64,000 nucleotides of DNA from Amyelois transitella (taxonomy: Eukaryota > Arthropoda > Insecta > Lepidoptera > Pyralidae). The stretch's first letter is position 1, and every line of letters starts with the position of its first letter. This document shows positions 1 through 30,034 of the stretch, piece after piece. Made by a program: the position numbers and the translations under genes. The notes under the pieces were generated by a model. That model was not told the origin of the DNA. It searched no databases and was given only the letters and a program-made list of their open reading frames with translations. The stretch covers positions 7,976,001 to 8,040,000 of the forward strand of contig NC_083522.1 of the NCBI RefSeq assembly GCF_032362555.1. The letters are read 5' to 3'.

Positions 1-459
1 AAATAGAGAACAGCCTGTTCCAGTTGCCTGAATATAGAAAACAAACATAACCCTTTTTAAGTCGGGTAAAACCAGTCCAGCCCAGTTACGGAACTTAACG
101 AAACTATGCGCTGGTTGCAACATTATTGCGCTAACATCCTTTTAGTACGCTGCACTAAACATTCCTCCCTTTTTCTGTTTCTTGTAAAGTACAACCATTG
201 GCCTTTCAGACATTTTTCATTATATATGTATGTATGTACAACCATTGTAGGCAAATTACATACATTTATAAACTAGGTTATTATATATTTGAAAATTATG
301 TTAAAAAAACGCTATTTTTTTTAAGGGAACCCTGAACTCTTTTTGTCTTTTCCTTCGCTACATACCTACCTGGATATTTGATTTTTCTCACATGAAAACA
401 TCACTTAGGTATCAGGTAGAGATAGAATACATTAAAGATGCAAAAAGAAAAATTATATA
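1..459. other. intergenic DNA, no gene seen
   Basis: AT-rich sequence left of the mariner element. I see no coding frame with family motifs here. A short ATGTATGTATGT run near 228-240 resembles the tails of the SINE/LINE repeats elsewhere in the window but has no recognisable body. Confidence 0.6.
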
Positions 460-511
460 CTACTCTGTCAAGAAAGTAGCAGGAAAAGATCAATAATACA
501 CAAACTGTTTG

Positions 512-1054
512 TTATTCATCCAAATTTATTTTATCACCTTCAAAATATGCTCCTTTAGAAACGATACACTTACGCCAACGAATAATCCAATCATCAAAAC
601 ATTTTTTAAACGCTGTTTCCGGAATTGAGGTCAGTTCTCGCCGCGAATTCTCTTTTATGTCTTCTACCGATTGAAAACGGGTGCCACGAAGTGGTAATTT
701 GAGTTTAGGAAAAAGAAAAAAGTCGGCTGGAGCCATATCTGGTGAATATGGTGGTTGCTCGATGGTATTTGTTGAGTGTTTGGTTAAAAATTCGTTCACA
801 ATGATGGCCTTGTGCGAAGGTGCATTATCATGGTGCAAAATCCAAGAATTTTCTTTCCACAAATCTGGCCTTTTTCGTCGGATTTGCTCTCTTAAACGCC
901 GCATAACACTCAAATAATATTCCTTATTTACCGTTTGACCTTCCGGCAAGAATTCCGAGTGCACAACACCGCGATAGTCAAAGAAAACAGTCAACATGAC
1001 TTTGACTTTTGAACGACTTTGGCGTGGTTTTTTCGGTTTCGGTTCAGTTGGAAG
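512..1054 (-). pseudogene. mariner transposase, C-terminal part
   Basis: This block continues the transposase after the hAT-type insertion: EPKPKKPRQSRSKVKVM, then LTVFFDYRGVVHSEFLPEG, the second catalytic Asp in WILHHDNAPSHKA, and YSPDMAPADFFLFPKLK with the third Asp, i.e. the DD34D triad of mariner. The C-terminus and stop are intact at 512. Apart from separation from its N-terminal half I see no lesion in this block. Confidence 0.93.
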
Positions 1055-1981
1055 TAGGGATGTGACATTGCTGATAAAAAATCGATTTTTATATAATCGA
1101 TTTATTTTTTATGTATGAAAAATCGATTAACAAATAATCGATTTTTCTTAAGAAAATCGATTTTTCTTAAGAAAATAATCGATTTTATTATATTGATAGA
1201 TTTTTCCTAATTTTTCAATTTATGTCAAAATAAACGCCATATAAATTATATCAATAGATTTATTCATTAAAAATAAACAATAGAAACAGTAAGTTCTTAT
1301 ATAATCAACACAAATTAAAGTTTTTAACAATCAAGTTTGAAAAATGAAGTTTCAGCAACGAATAATGAATAAAATATCAACCGAATGTCGGTAAAATACT
1401 GTTCATCGACTAATTCCATCTAGAGAATGTTTGATTAAATAAATAAATAAATATAAATGTATGCGAGACAAATTACACAGATTGAGTTTGCCTCGAAGTA
1501 AGTTCGAGACTTGTGTTACGAGATGCTAACTCAACGATACTATATTTTTTTAATAAATACTTATATAGATAAACATCCAAGACCCAAGCCAATCAGAAAA
1601 AGTTCTTTTCTCATCATGCCCTGACCGGTATTCGAACCCGGGACCTCAGATGTCACAGACAAGCGTACTACCGCTGCGCCACAGAGGCCGTCTATAAAGT
1701 AAATTAATCATCTAAACTGTTTTAAGAGCACAGAAAGAATGCACAGATGGCGTTAATGTAATATTATGGAGCTATGATAGTATTCTTTGGCAGTTCGCGT
1801 TCCGGGCTCCAAGCCAGAAGACAAAAACGTAATGTCGGAGTGCATTTATTGTATGATTATAAAAATCGATTTTTAATCGATTATTAATTTAAAAAAAATC
1901 ACGTAAAAAAATCGATTTTTACTTAAAAAAATCGATTTTTAATCGATTTTTTCCATAATCGATTTTTTTTTCACATTCCTA
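1055..1981. mobile_element. non-autonomous hAT-type element inserted in mariner
   Basis: The element begins TAGGGATGTGA at 1055 and ends TCACATTCCTA at 1981, an 11-bp inverted repeat with one mismatch. It is flanked by a perfect 8-bp target duplication GTTGGAAG (1047-1054 and 1982-1989), the size typical of hAT transposons. About twelve ATCGAT motifs crowd the first ~140 and last ~120 bases, as expected of subterminal transposase sites. There is no transposase frame. The middle carries a tRNA-derived SINE. Length 927 bp. Confidence 0.87.
1432..1692 (-). mobile_element. tRNA-derived SINE inside the hAT-type element
   Basis: On the minus strand the copy starts CGGCCTCTGTGGCGCAGCGG, which contains a pol III A box (TGGCGCAGCGG), followed about 40 bases later by GGTTCGAATACC, a B box. 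The tRNA-like head is followed by a unique body (ATGATGAGAAAAGAAC..., AACACAAGTCTCGAACTTAC) and an AAAT-type tail near 1432-1456. A second copy of the same family lies at 10637-10858. Confidence 0.85.
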
Positions 1982-2016
1982 GTTGGAAGGCGCCACTCCG
2001 AAGCTTGTTGACTAGT

Positions 2017-2520
2017 TTACATGTCAAACTCGTAAACCCACGTCTCGTCACCAGTAACAATGCGTTTCATGAATGTTGGGTCGGAATTGACTCGTTCTAG
2101 CATGTCCTCAGCGACTCTCATGCGATTGAGTTTTTGAAAAAAATTCAGGTCTTTTGGGACTAGCCGAGCGGCAACATGTTTCATACCCAAATTATTAGTT
2201 AAAATGGTACGGATCAACTCGTGAGATACAGAAAGTTCGGTGGCTATCTCTCTCAAAGTTGAATGAGGATTTTCAGTCACTATTTCCTTCACTTTTGCGA
2301 TGTTAACTTCAGTTGCAGACGTTGATGGCCTACCAGAGCGAGGCAAATCTTCCATTACATCTCGACCGCTTTTGAACGCTTTGTACCACTCATAAGCACG
2401 AGTTTTTGATAAAGTCGATTCACCGTAAGCCTTCTGTAACATTTTCAGTGACTCCGAACACGATATTCCATTGGCAATGCAAAATTTAAGACAAACTCTT
2501 TGTTCGATTTTTTTATCCAT
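2017..2520 (-). pseudogene. mariner transposase, N-terminal part
   Basis: Starts at ATG 2520 with MDKKIEQRVCLKFCIANG and has the paired helix-turn-helix DNA-binding region (SKTRAYEWYKAFKSGR, then LPRSGRPST, then STLREIATELSVSHE). It ends in the first catalytic block VTGDETWVYEFDM. A TAA codon (read on the minus strand from 2019-2017) then stops the frame where a Lys codon would be expected; the family sequence continues in the same frame as SQQASEWRLPT up to the hAT-type insertion at 1982-1989. An in-frame extension upstream to 2595 exists but looks non-coding. Two independent lesions, the stop codon and the insertion, make the gene inactive. Confidence 0.93.
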
Positions 2521-2951
2521 TGTGAAATTAGCAATACACACTAGATATGATAATACTAAAAATAGCACTGTATTTAATGTAAACAACAGATGCAACTCAA
2601 ACTCCGCGCCAAAATGGAAAACAGTTGTGCCAATCTAACAACAACAAAAAAAACAAAAATTTGAATTTGGAACCATAAATAAATAATCCATTCCCGATAC
2701 TTTCTTGACAGAGTAGTATACCTAAAACATACACATTCCCTCCAAAAAGAAAAACAATAGGGGTTCTATTTTCAAATTAAGCGATGAGGCCGCGTTCACA
2801 ATTAACAATTAATTGGACATTTGAGTGACGAACAAGTTTCCGAGGAATGAATGACTGTCACTTTGCTTTATTTGCGTGTGAATCCGATCCATTGTAGAAT
2901 AGGGTTATCAATTTTCTTTTCTAATTTACAAATTTACAAAAAATATCTACT

Positions 2952-3045
2952 GACAAAGCCAACAAACAGTCTTGAAAAGACTGATAGACCACGATCAGCT
3001 GTTTGGCCAAATGATAGAATTTTAGATTCATATAATGGCTGCACT
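2952..3045 (-). repeat. SINE family A, degenerate fragment
   Basis: Reads GCCAACAAACAGTCTTGAAA and then GATCAGCTGTTTGGCCAAATG, matching the central part of family A in reverse orientation. Confidence 0.6.
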
Positions 3046-5184
3046 TTCAGGTGTCAATGTACAATAGTATAGGAACCACGGACCAGAATTTCGAAAAATA
3101 TTGTGAGAAGATCTAACAAAGTTCAGCAAAGATTAAGTTGAATTTCTCGCATTTTTGTAAGTTTTATCACTGATTAGGTTGAATATGATATTACCTGGAG
3201 AAGTTATGAATTCTGATAATTAAAAAATGCCTTACTGTTAACGATCTTTCGTTAGTAAAGCATTTGGTTTTATACACTCATAAAAATAAACAGCGTTGAA
3301 ATGCAACTTTTAACATCGCATCGCTCTCAACTTTAAGTGTCAGGAAATTTAAATTTACTATTGCATTTGGTAATAAAATATAAGAATGCTGGTTTTATCT
3401 CATTATTTTACAGATGTATCCGCCTGCGAATCAGAGCATTAACTCGTTAACAAACGTACCTTAATTGATATTAGGTAATGTTGGTATACATGAAATACTT
3501 GATTTAATTGATGTTTACCTATGTTTTTTAGATTAGCTACTTGATGGAGGTTTTAATTTGACGTCGTAAAAGATGCGAGTCAACGAAGAACGGGCAAAAT
3601 GGAGGGATATGACGAAAACCGAACTCCGGGCTTCGAAGTTCAACCATCTACCGTGGCAAGAATTTGGGTTAACGTGATCACCTGATTTCAAGTAGTTACT
3701 TAAAATTTTTAACTTCGTGTAAAAACACTAAGGCATTGTGTTACATTTAAGTAAAGATAAACTTGTATGCGACAACCCTAATGGCGAGTTAAAATCGCTA
3801 GCAAAGGAACTTCCCGCGATCCCGCGTCTAATTATCCGACTAATCTGTTACGCAACGCATTTACTTGAAAATGTTTGATCAAGAAAGTCAGTCAATAGTT
3901 AGAACAATTGCCATTGCGGTAGACCACTTGACGGGTCCAATTTATTTTTGATAACCGCGAATTTGGCTTCGGAGAAAATAGAACAGTCGATGGCACAAAA
4001 CCTGACCACCGAAAGTTTTCTCGACTAAGAACTTTTCTTTCTACTGAATTAAAATTTATGTTCCTGTCGCAGAGTTTTCCCTTCCCTTTCTTCAAGGTTT
4101 CTAAAATAGGTTAGGTGATATTTCAATATCACCGAGAATAAGCGTATTTTAAAGCATGCCCGAAAATTACTTTTTTTAATTAAATATTTTTCCAAAATCT
4201 AAATATCCAAAATTCATGAAAGATGGAGTAGTAAACAGTGGAACACCTCTACAAAGAGAGTCTGCTGATTTATATGTGTTTAAAATATTTCTATTGCACT
4301 GATTGAGAACTACTTACTTTACGACAGATGGTGTCTCCAAAATGTAACTTCACTGAACACACACTTCACACCAAAGCACAAAAAATAAAATAAGTTCTGC
4401 ACATTTTTATAAAATAAAAAATAACCACCAATGGCAACACAAGAATATTCAAAAATACTTTGAATGTTACTGGCTGGTAATTTTATCTGCACAAAGTTTG
4501 AATTTCGAAACCAGCGAAAAGGCGCGAAGAATTTAATCGATTAATTTCTATCAAAAATTGCGAGAGTGCAAACGAGAAATTTTAAAATTACATCAACATT
4601 ATATTCTTCTGAGTATTTCTTTAAGTTTTTGTGGTTATTTATTTGGATAGCCGGTAAAGAGTGTCATACTAATGCGGGCCGCGCGGAGTCGTGTGTTGCA
4701 TAAGATTGCGCGCGGGTTTACGAAGCCAGTTGACGGTAGAAACTGAAAGTGGTCTCCTGGCAAAGTTCGCGTAACCCCTCCAGCCAGATGTGCCGTCGTT
4801 AGGTAATGCCAGAGTGATTAACATTACTCCTCTTTCCATGTGCGTGCATCCGCCGTTTTGTTGACATTCCGTGTCTTCTATTGTTAGTTGTAAGTAGGCA
4901 TTTTGGTAAGTAATTACCGATGATGACAAAATTCAAAAGGTTTGAAGTCTGTTAAGCTTCTCTATTTGCCCTTTGAGATTATCGTAAAATAATTCCCAAC
5001 ATATATCTTACTTACTATGGTTTGTATTACTGTCACTAAGAAAAACTCTATGTATAATTCTTACATACATACATAAAATCACGCCTCTTTTCCGGAGGTG
5101 AAATTCTTTGTCTTATAATATTCCGATATTGGGTTATATACCTATTTTTTTTACAATTTGGCCTTTCACTCTTTACAATAACGT

Positions 5185-5240
5185 GGGCTCTGTCTTCCCC
5201 GTAAGGGATAAACACGTGACTATATGTATGTATTTTTACA
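5185..5240 (+). repeat. SINE family A, 3' end fragment
   Basis: GGCTCTGTCTTCCCCGTAAG followed by GGATAAACACGTGACTATAT and a TATGTATG tail is the diagnostic 3' end of family A. Confidence 0.65.
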
Positions 5241-5511
5241 GGTATGCCAAAGCCTCAAACCGGTGGCGGTCTCCACAAATGAGATATTATGCGGATTTAT
5301 TCTCTATGATGAAACAATAATGGCACAACTTCAAGGGTAAACCACGGCTAATCAACAATTAACGAACATCCGTGCGAATTCGGAGATCGAAACAATGCCG
5401 AAGATTACATATGACTTGTAATAATTTCATAATAATGGAATAAAACCTGAGAAGTGGTACAAGTGGTGGGTGAGTACCAACAAACTGGTGAATATTTTTG
5501 GAACCGTAACA

Positions 5512-5690
5512 TACATATAATCACTTCTTTATCTCTTACGGAGTAGACAGAGCCAACAGGTGGAAAAAGGCTAAGGGGCCCAGTTCAGCTGTATGGCTCA
5601 TGGATGGAATTGAGGTTCAAATAATGACATGTTGCTCGTCCATCGCCCAATAAAAGAAGCCCTACGTGATAGAGCCATCAGCTTCGAAAA
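5512..5690 (-). repeat. SINE family A, diverged partial copy
   Basis: Reverse-oriented copy: an ATACATATAATCAC start, GTAGACAGAGCCAACAG, then CAGTTCAGCTGTATGGCTCA and GACATGTTGCTCGTCCATCG. The head is missing. Confidence 0.65.
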
Positions 5691-8600
5691 GACTAGAACG
5701 TAAATAAATGGTTTTTAGCAGATTGAAAAACAAAAATCAATTTGTATAACATTTTATTTGTCGATTGTTTGACAAAAAAATATGGCTATAATATATTCGG
5801 ACAGATAGTTAATATATTTATTTATTTACACATCATAATGACAGGATTAAAATAATAAATCACATTTTTCTTCAAAGATATCTTTCATGAAAATATGTAT
5901 GTGTTTTTATAATATTTTACAGAAACCTATTATCAGGACACGAACATATTTTAATTAAGCTTTTGGAACAATTTACGAACCAACTTTAAAAGCTCAATAT
6001 ATGGTCAATTTAGTTTTCAAAAAAAAATATATATTTTAGACGCTTATTGCTTAATATTTTTGTTTCTATTTTTTCTCTTTATGTCTACATTATTATATGT
6101 ATGACTACTATTATATTCTATGTATTTAATGCTGAAAAGAGAAGCAGAGTTAAAATGCTAATTTAAAAAAAAATATTGAATTTCATCTGTAACCTTTTTA
6201 GGGAACGTTAAATTGCATTATCAAGGTTAATCAGGCATTAAAATAAGTATTTATTTTTCTTGATCCCGATAATTTACACAGCAAAATCATTAAAAAAAAG
6301 GCACATAAAATTTGCATTACAATTTGGCACACTTGTTTATTGAGAAAATATTGGCATCATAGAGAAAGCGGCAGTTCTACATTTCCTTTCTGACCCAACG
6401 AGTTCACCTAGGTAGACTAAGGAAACCTGCATTGACCTTGAGTGCACCTAGGTGAACTTTAAAAAACATAGATTAGGCGTAAAAAATAATATGACAACAA
6501 AATGTAAATCAAATCAAAACAATTTAGTAATTAACAAAGTAGATAATTTTAGTAGAAAAATATAACATTAGACTAAAATATTGTTTGTATGGTTGTACGT
6601 TAACCAGGTACATTTTGGATAAGTACAGACAGCATAACTTCATCCTACTCGCCCTTGCAACTACTAAGTTACAAAAATCAAGAGTAAATCATAATAGTTG
6701 CTTATTAATGATGTAATGTAACAAAATGTTAAACGCGTGCTCATTGGTGAAATAAAATCGCGCTGCCATATTGTTTGACCAATGAGCGTGCTTTCAGTAA
6801 TACTGGAGCTACACCGCCTTAAATATAGTATCTCTTTTCTTTATTTTTTTATGGTGAGAATCAAGGTAAATTGCCGCGTAAAAACTTGTTAATATATTAA
6901 GATGAGTAAATTTATATTTTAGGGGTGGCACCAGCATTATAATAAAACAGATGCGTTATCACAAGGACGAGAGGAGAGATATTAAGATTACATATAAAAA
7001 TCCTTTTCAAATAAAAAATATTTATTCTCATAGCTATCAATTATATGTATATGAAAAAATATCAGCATAGCTATACGATAACCAAGTTTGATAGTATTAA
7101 AATAAGGAACTTAAATTAACATTATTTACAAATCGATAGACAAATAAGCCTTTGACTAGAATTTTAATTCCCTAAGTTTCTAGCAAATGATTTACAATAT
7201 AAATGATATGGCTTTCAAATTTAATGACCTTATAATGTTAGCATTTTCAGTCCAATAATTCAACCTATTATGAATAGATTTTGAGAACTTTTCTATCTAA
7301 TCTGATTTAATAAATTTATTAGGGCGTAAACAGTTCTTACTTTACTGTGATTTAAGTTTATTGATTGTAACATTTGTAGTGTATGCAAAAGGATGATTAA
7401 TTTTTTTTCTTTTACTAAACATTTATCGTAAAATTTATCCTGATTGTATAAGCAAAAGCCAGTGTTGCTCTAACGGTATTTCTAGTAATTTTATTTAAAT
7501 GTTTAATGACCATATTATTATTAAACGCAGTGTTTCTTTCTCCAACAAGAAATAATATCCAAATAGTATTTTCTTCTAAATCATATAAATTTACAAGAAG
7601 TTGTTAGTTCAAATAATCCATTATGAATTCAGCTACCAAGTCAAAAATGTATATTGTTATCCAGGTAATAAATTTGAATAATTATATAGGCCCAACGGAT
7701 TGCGAGTTTTAAATAAGAGGCAGTGTTAAGTAAAAAAATATACACAATTAAGCCAGCGCCAAAGATTTGGATAAATATAATGTCGCAAAAAAGAATTGTA
7801 ACCTGTAATTCCTTTTTGTATCTTGTTAAAACTGCGTAAAGATATGCAACATCGCAGATTAAAAAATTTATATTTTAACTTTAAAGTTTAAACATTTCAA
7901 TATTTCACAGATATTTTTCCTAAACTAATTTTTATGTTAGTTAGAACCCATTCGAGGAAACAATAATATTTATCGTTTCCTATAAAAATTGTGCGTAACG
8001 TGCCTATAGCAGTGTCATTAAATCTACAGGGACGCCTATATCATTATGTTACAAGGCTAATGCTGGATGTTTTTATCTAGTACAGATCTGTAATACTTCT
8101 ATACATATCTTTTCCGTTTAATTACTATATATCTGAGAAACACGGTTTAAGATAGTAATATTTTTGACATACCATAATTTTTGGGAACCAGTGGCGTAAA
8201 TATGGCAACAGTACTACTCGTACATATTAGTACCTGTACTGTTGAAACTGATATCACAAATATCTACTTTTGGTATCAATACCAAACCGCATGAAGCCTC
8301 TTACTGTCTTACTCGGTGTGTTCTTCATATCAGTTCTAATTCGTGGCTAATTCTCAAAATATTTAGATAGTTTGCCACTAAAATGTATCCATCGTATAGA
8401 ACCGAAGTCAGGTCAATTAGAAAGACCTTTTTTTCAATTTCGATTTATTTTTGTATGCGATCAATTATATACGAGATTCACAGATCAATCTGACTCTTAT
8501 AATTTTTTTTTATATTATATATTTTTTATTCCAAGTCACTTAATTTCCTGGATAATGATAGTGTAGTTTTGCACAAATCAGCGAATAATATCTCTACACT

Positions 8601-9578
8601 CGTCCTGTTTCAGCCTATCTGGTTAATAAAGACAGAAATGTCAGCAGCATTTAGAAATCCATTATTTTCAAATATTTGATAATAATTTTCAATATCCCAC
8701 TTCAAAGGCGCATCCAATGTTCCTATTTAACCTTACATTAAAAAATATACTAGATCTATATATTATTATCACAACAGACTTCTCCTACAATTCGTTTTCC
8801 ATATATTAATATAATTTGAGCCTTCTATACATAACATATAGTCATTATTTGAACACATGCATACCCTGTGTTCAAGGGCTTTTCAATTATTTGACACTAA
8901 TATTCATAACATGAAGAAACTACTTCACTACAAATTTATTTACAATTTATATATTTTTTATATCTAATTGATTTCATCTATTTAAGTTATATAATTTGCG
9001 TGATATTTCAAATCTACATCTCTATTTACTATGAATATTTAAAGTTAATCCAGTTATTCCAAAAATGTCAATTCATTTTCGTTTCTTGATTTTTTTTCGG
9101 CCTTTTTTGATTTAACGTAATACTCGAGCTCAATAGCATCTAATAGATCTGAAATTACTGAACAAATGTCGGAAATTTTTTTGTTACTACATAATCTTCT
9201 ATTTGATGGGACCTTATAATATGCTATATATATTATTTTATCATGTAGCAAATTGTAAGCATATTTTGATGAAGTTAAATATTTTATAAATTATTTTTGT
9301 TGTAGGTATAACATCGTTTTGAGATCATTTCAAATAGGCAGGGCACATTACACGCTATATTTAACCATATTTCGTTGTATTACGTTTCAAAATTGAATGT
9401 CTTGAAATTTCTATTGCACTTTGCCATTTTATATAATAAAGATCTTTCGCGATCTCAATTCTACTATTTTTTATTATGAATTAGTGTCAAAATTGTCAAT
9501 TGTCTGGGTATGCGGTTATTTCATATGATAATTCAGCTTAGTTATTAGTCTTAATACAAAATGACGTTTTTCGTCAGT

Positions 9579-28642
<19,064 letters not shown>

Positions 28643-30034
28643 TATCAAAATGTTTGTAATTAAAATTAAAATCACTCTTTTGTCCACCACTACCACGTTT
28701 CACTTTATTTACTTGACGACTTTTCAGTGAAAATTTAGACACACAACACTACTTACAAGAAAATTCGTAAAAACTAAAATAAAAAACATCTGTCTCCCTG
28801 CTGACCACAGATAATAATATTTAATGTCTACTGCTGACTGCTGAGCCAATTTTTTTTACAAAAGAATAGTGAAGAAAACTATCCCAAAATTTTATAACAA
28901 CATAATGTCGACTAAGTGGAAAGTGTTGTTCCCATTCAACTCTTCTCTATGGCCGTATATAAAGAAAGAAAGGCAACATGCTAGCGCTTAATTAAAAAAA
29001 ACACTGTCCACCCCCGATAAACTATCGCTGTCCCGTTTCACGTCATAATATTGGACTAGTTCCTATGCACTGATAGGCTCGCAGCGTTCTTACTGTGTGC
29101 GGCCTGTGAAAGCATGAAAATTTTTTACTATGAAAACCGTTCGTTTGTAAGATTTAAATAAATAAAAACTAAGGATTCCTCTTCTAATACAAAATATTAA
29201 TTTTAACCCAAAATGCTGTATTTTGATGAAATTACAGTTAACAATTAGTGCAATCATTATAGAAAACAAAAAGAAGCAAAGCTTCTTTGACACCAATCTG
29301 TGAAAAAGACGCTAGATTGACAAAATCCTTCTATCATTAAGCCAAACAACTGAACCTGGCTATTAGTCTTTTTAAGACTGTTGGCTCTGTCTTCCCCGCA
29401 AGGGATATAGACGTGTTTATATGTATGTATAGTAATTTGAGTAAAAACTTTATATCAGAAGTTCAAAAAACCTCAACATTTGTGGAATTTAGCGCTGAAA
29501 GCGTTCCTTTCTTTCTAAGATCGTTAACGATCGCGGACACGCTGCACGTTAAATAAAAATATGGTGTTTACATCATATTTATAGTCGATAGGCCGCTGAA
29601 GTCGATCGATTGAAACAAGTGCGTAATTCACGGAGAAATACTACAACACTTGTGTTGAGTGTTGCCTAAGTTAATAAATTTAATTTTTAAATAAAATTAC
29701 TATAGTTTGTAGTTAAACTTTTTTTTCGTTACACAATTGGTTATAAATAATATTTTTATGCTCAATGTAGTATATAAAGTTTGTAATGCACGATATTCAA
29801 TAAATCATATAACTTATTTTATCCGAGTCTGACTTTGCTCTACTGCTGATTACGCACGACCAAAGCCCATTTTCTTTTCCCCGTGCCACGTTTTGACAGA
29901 GTGGAACTAAATTGACCAATAGTAATGCGTCAATTTTTTTTTGATGTGCTGTTTGATTTTGACGTGTAACTTGTCGCTTTCTGCGCTATTTACAAATTAT
30001 TATTCTTAACAAATTTATTATAAAACCTAAAAAT
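28643..30034. promoter_or_regulatory. spacer between divergent fem-1B and TMEM214
   Basis: 1,392 bp separate the two start codons, which point away from each other, so both promoters and 5'UTRs should lie here. I cannot place a TATA box or transcription start with confidence. A SINE family A half-copy occupies 29331-29430, and 28990-29050 shares TATCGCTGTCCCGTTTCACG-type sequence with 36565-36595, another dispersed repeat. Confidence 0.55.
29331..29430 (+). repeat. SINE family A, 3' half
   Basis: CATTAAGCCAAACAACTGAA, AAGACTGTTGGCTCTGTC and GCAAGGGATATAGACGTG followed by TATATGTATGTATA. Confidence 0.85.

Larger units (their letters stand above)
460..2716 (-). mobile_element. mariner transposon, interrupted by a hAT-type element
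   Basis: The ends are inverted repeats: CTACTCTGTCAAGAAAGTA at 460-478 and its complement ending at 2716, with TA at 458-459 and 2717-2718 as the expected target duplication. Without the hAT-type insert and one copy of its 8-bp target duplication the element is about 1.32 kb, the normal mariner length. The transposase is coded on the minus strand in two blocks: 2017-2595 (helix-turn-helix region and first catalytic Asp) and 512-1054 (second and third Asp). The sequence is well preserved, so the copy is fairly young. The subfamily is uncertain. Confidence 0.95.
2717..9578. other. intergenic, AT-rich, no supported gene
   Basis: About 6.9 kb between the mariner element and the 3' end of fem-1B. 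It holds SINE family A fragments (2952-3045, 5185-5240, 5512-5690), a weak RTE-end fragment near 5060-5110, and a GC-rich block at 4670-4880 with an 86-codon open frame on the minus strand that matches nothing I recognise. From 5700 to 9460 the DNA is very AT-rich and I see no coding signal. Part of the right edge is probably the fem-1B 3'UTR. Confidence 0.6.

Noticed and set aside
1621..1690. A functional tRNA gene on the minus strand
   Set aside because: It has A and B boxes but no tRNA cloverleaf with paired acceptor arms, and is followed by a SINE body seen again at 10637-10858.
6725..6795. Inverted CTCATTGGT/ACCAATGAG pair as a regulatory hairpin
   Set aside because: Only about nine bases pair and the loop is long; too weak to report.
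28643..28696. Upstream in-frame ATG at 28696 as the fem-1B start
   Set aside because: It would add a hydrophobic 18-residue leader not found in FEM1B; the start at 28642 fits the family.
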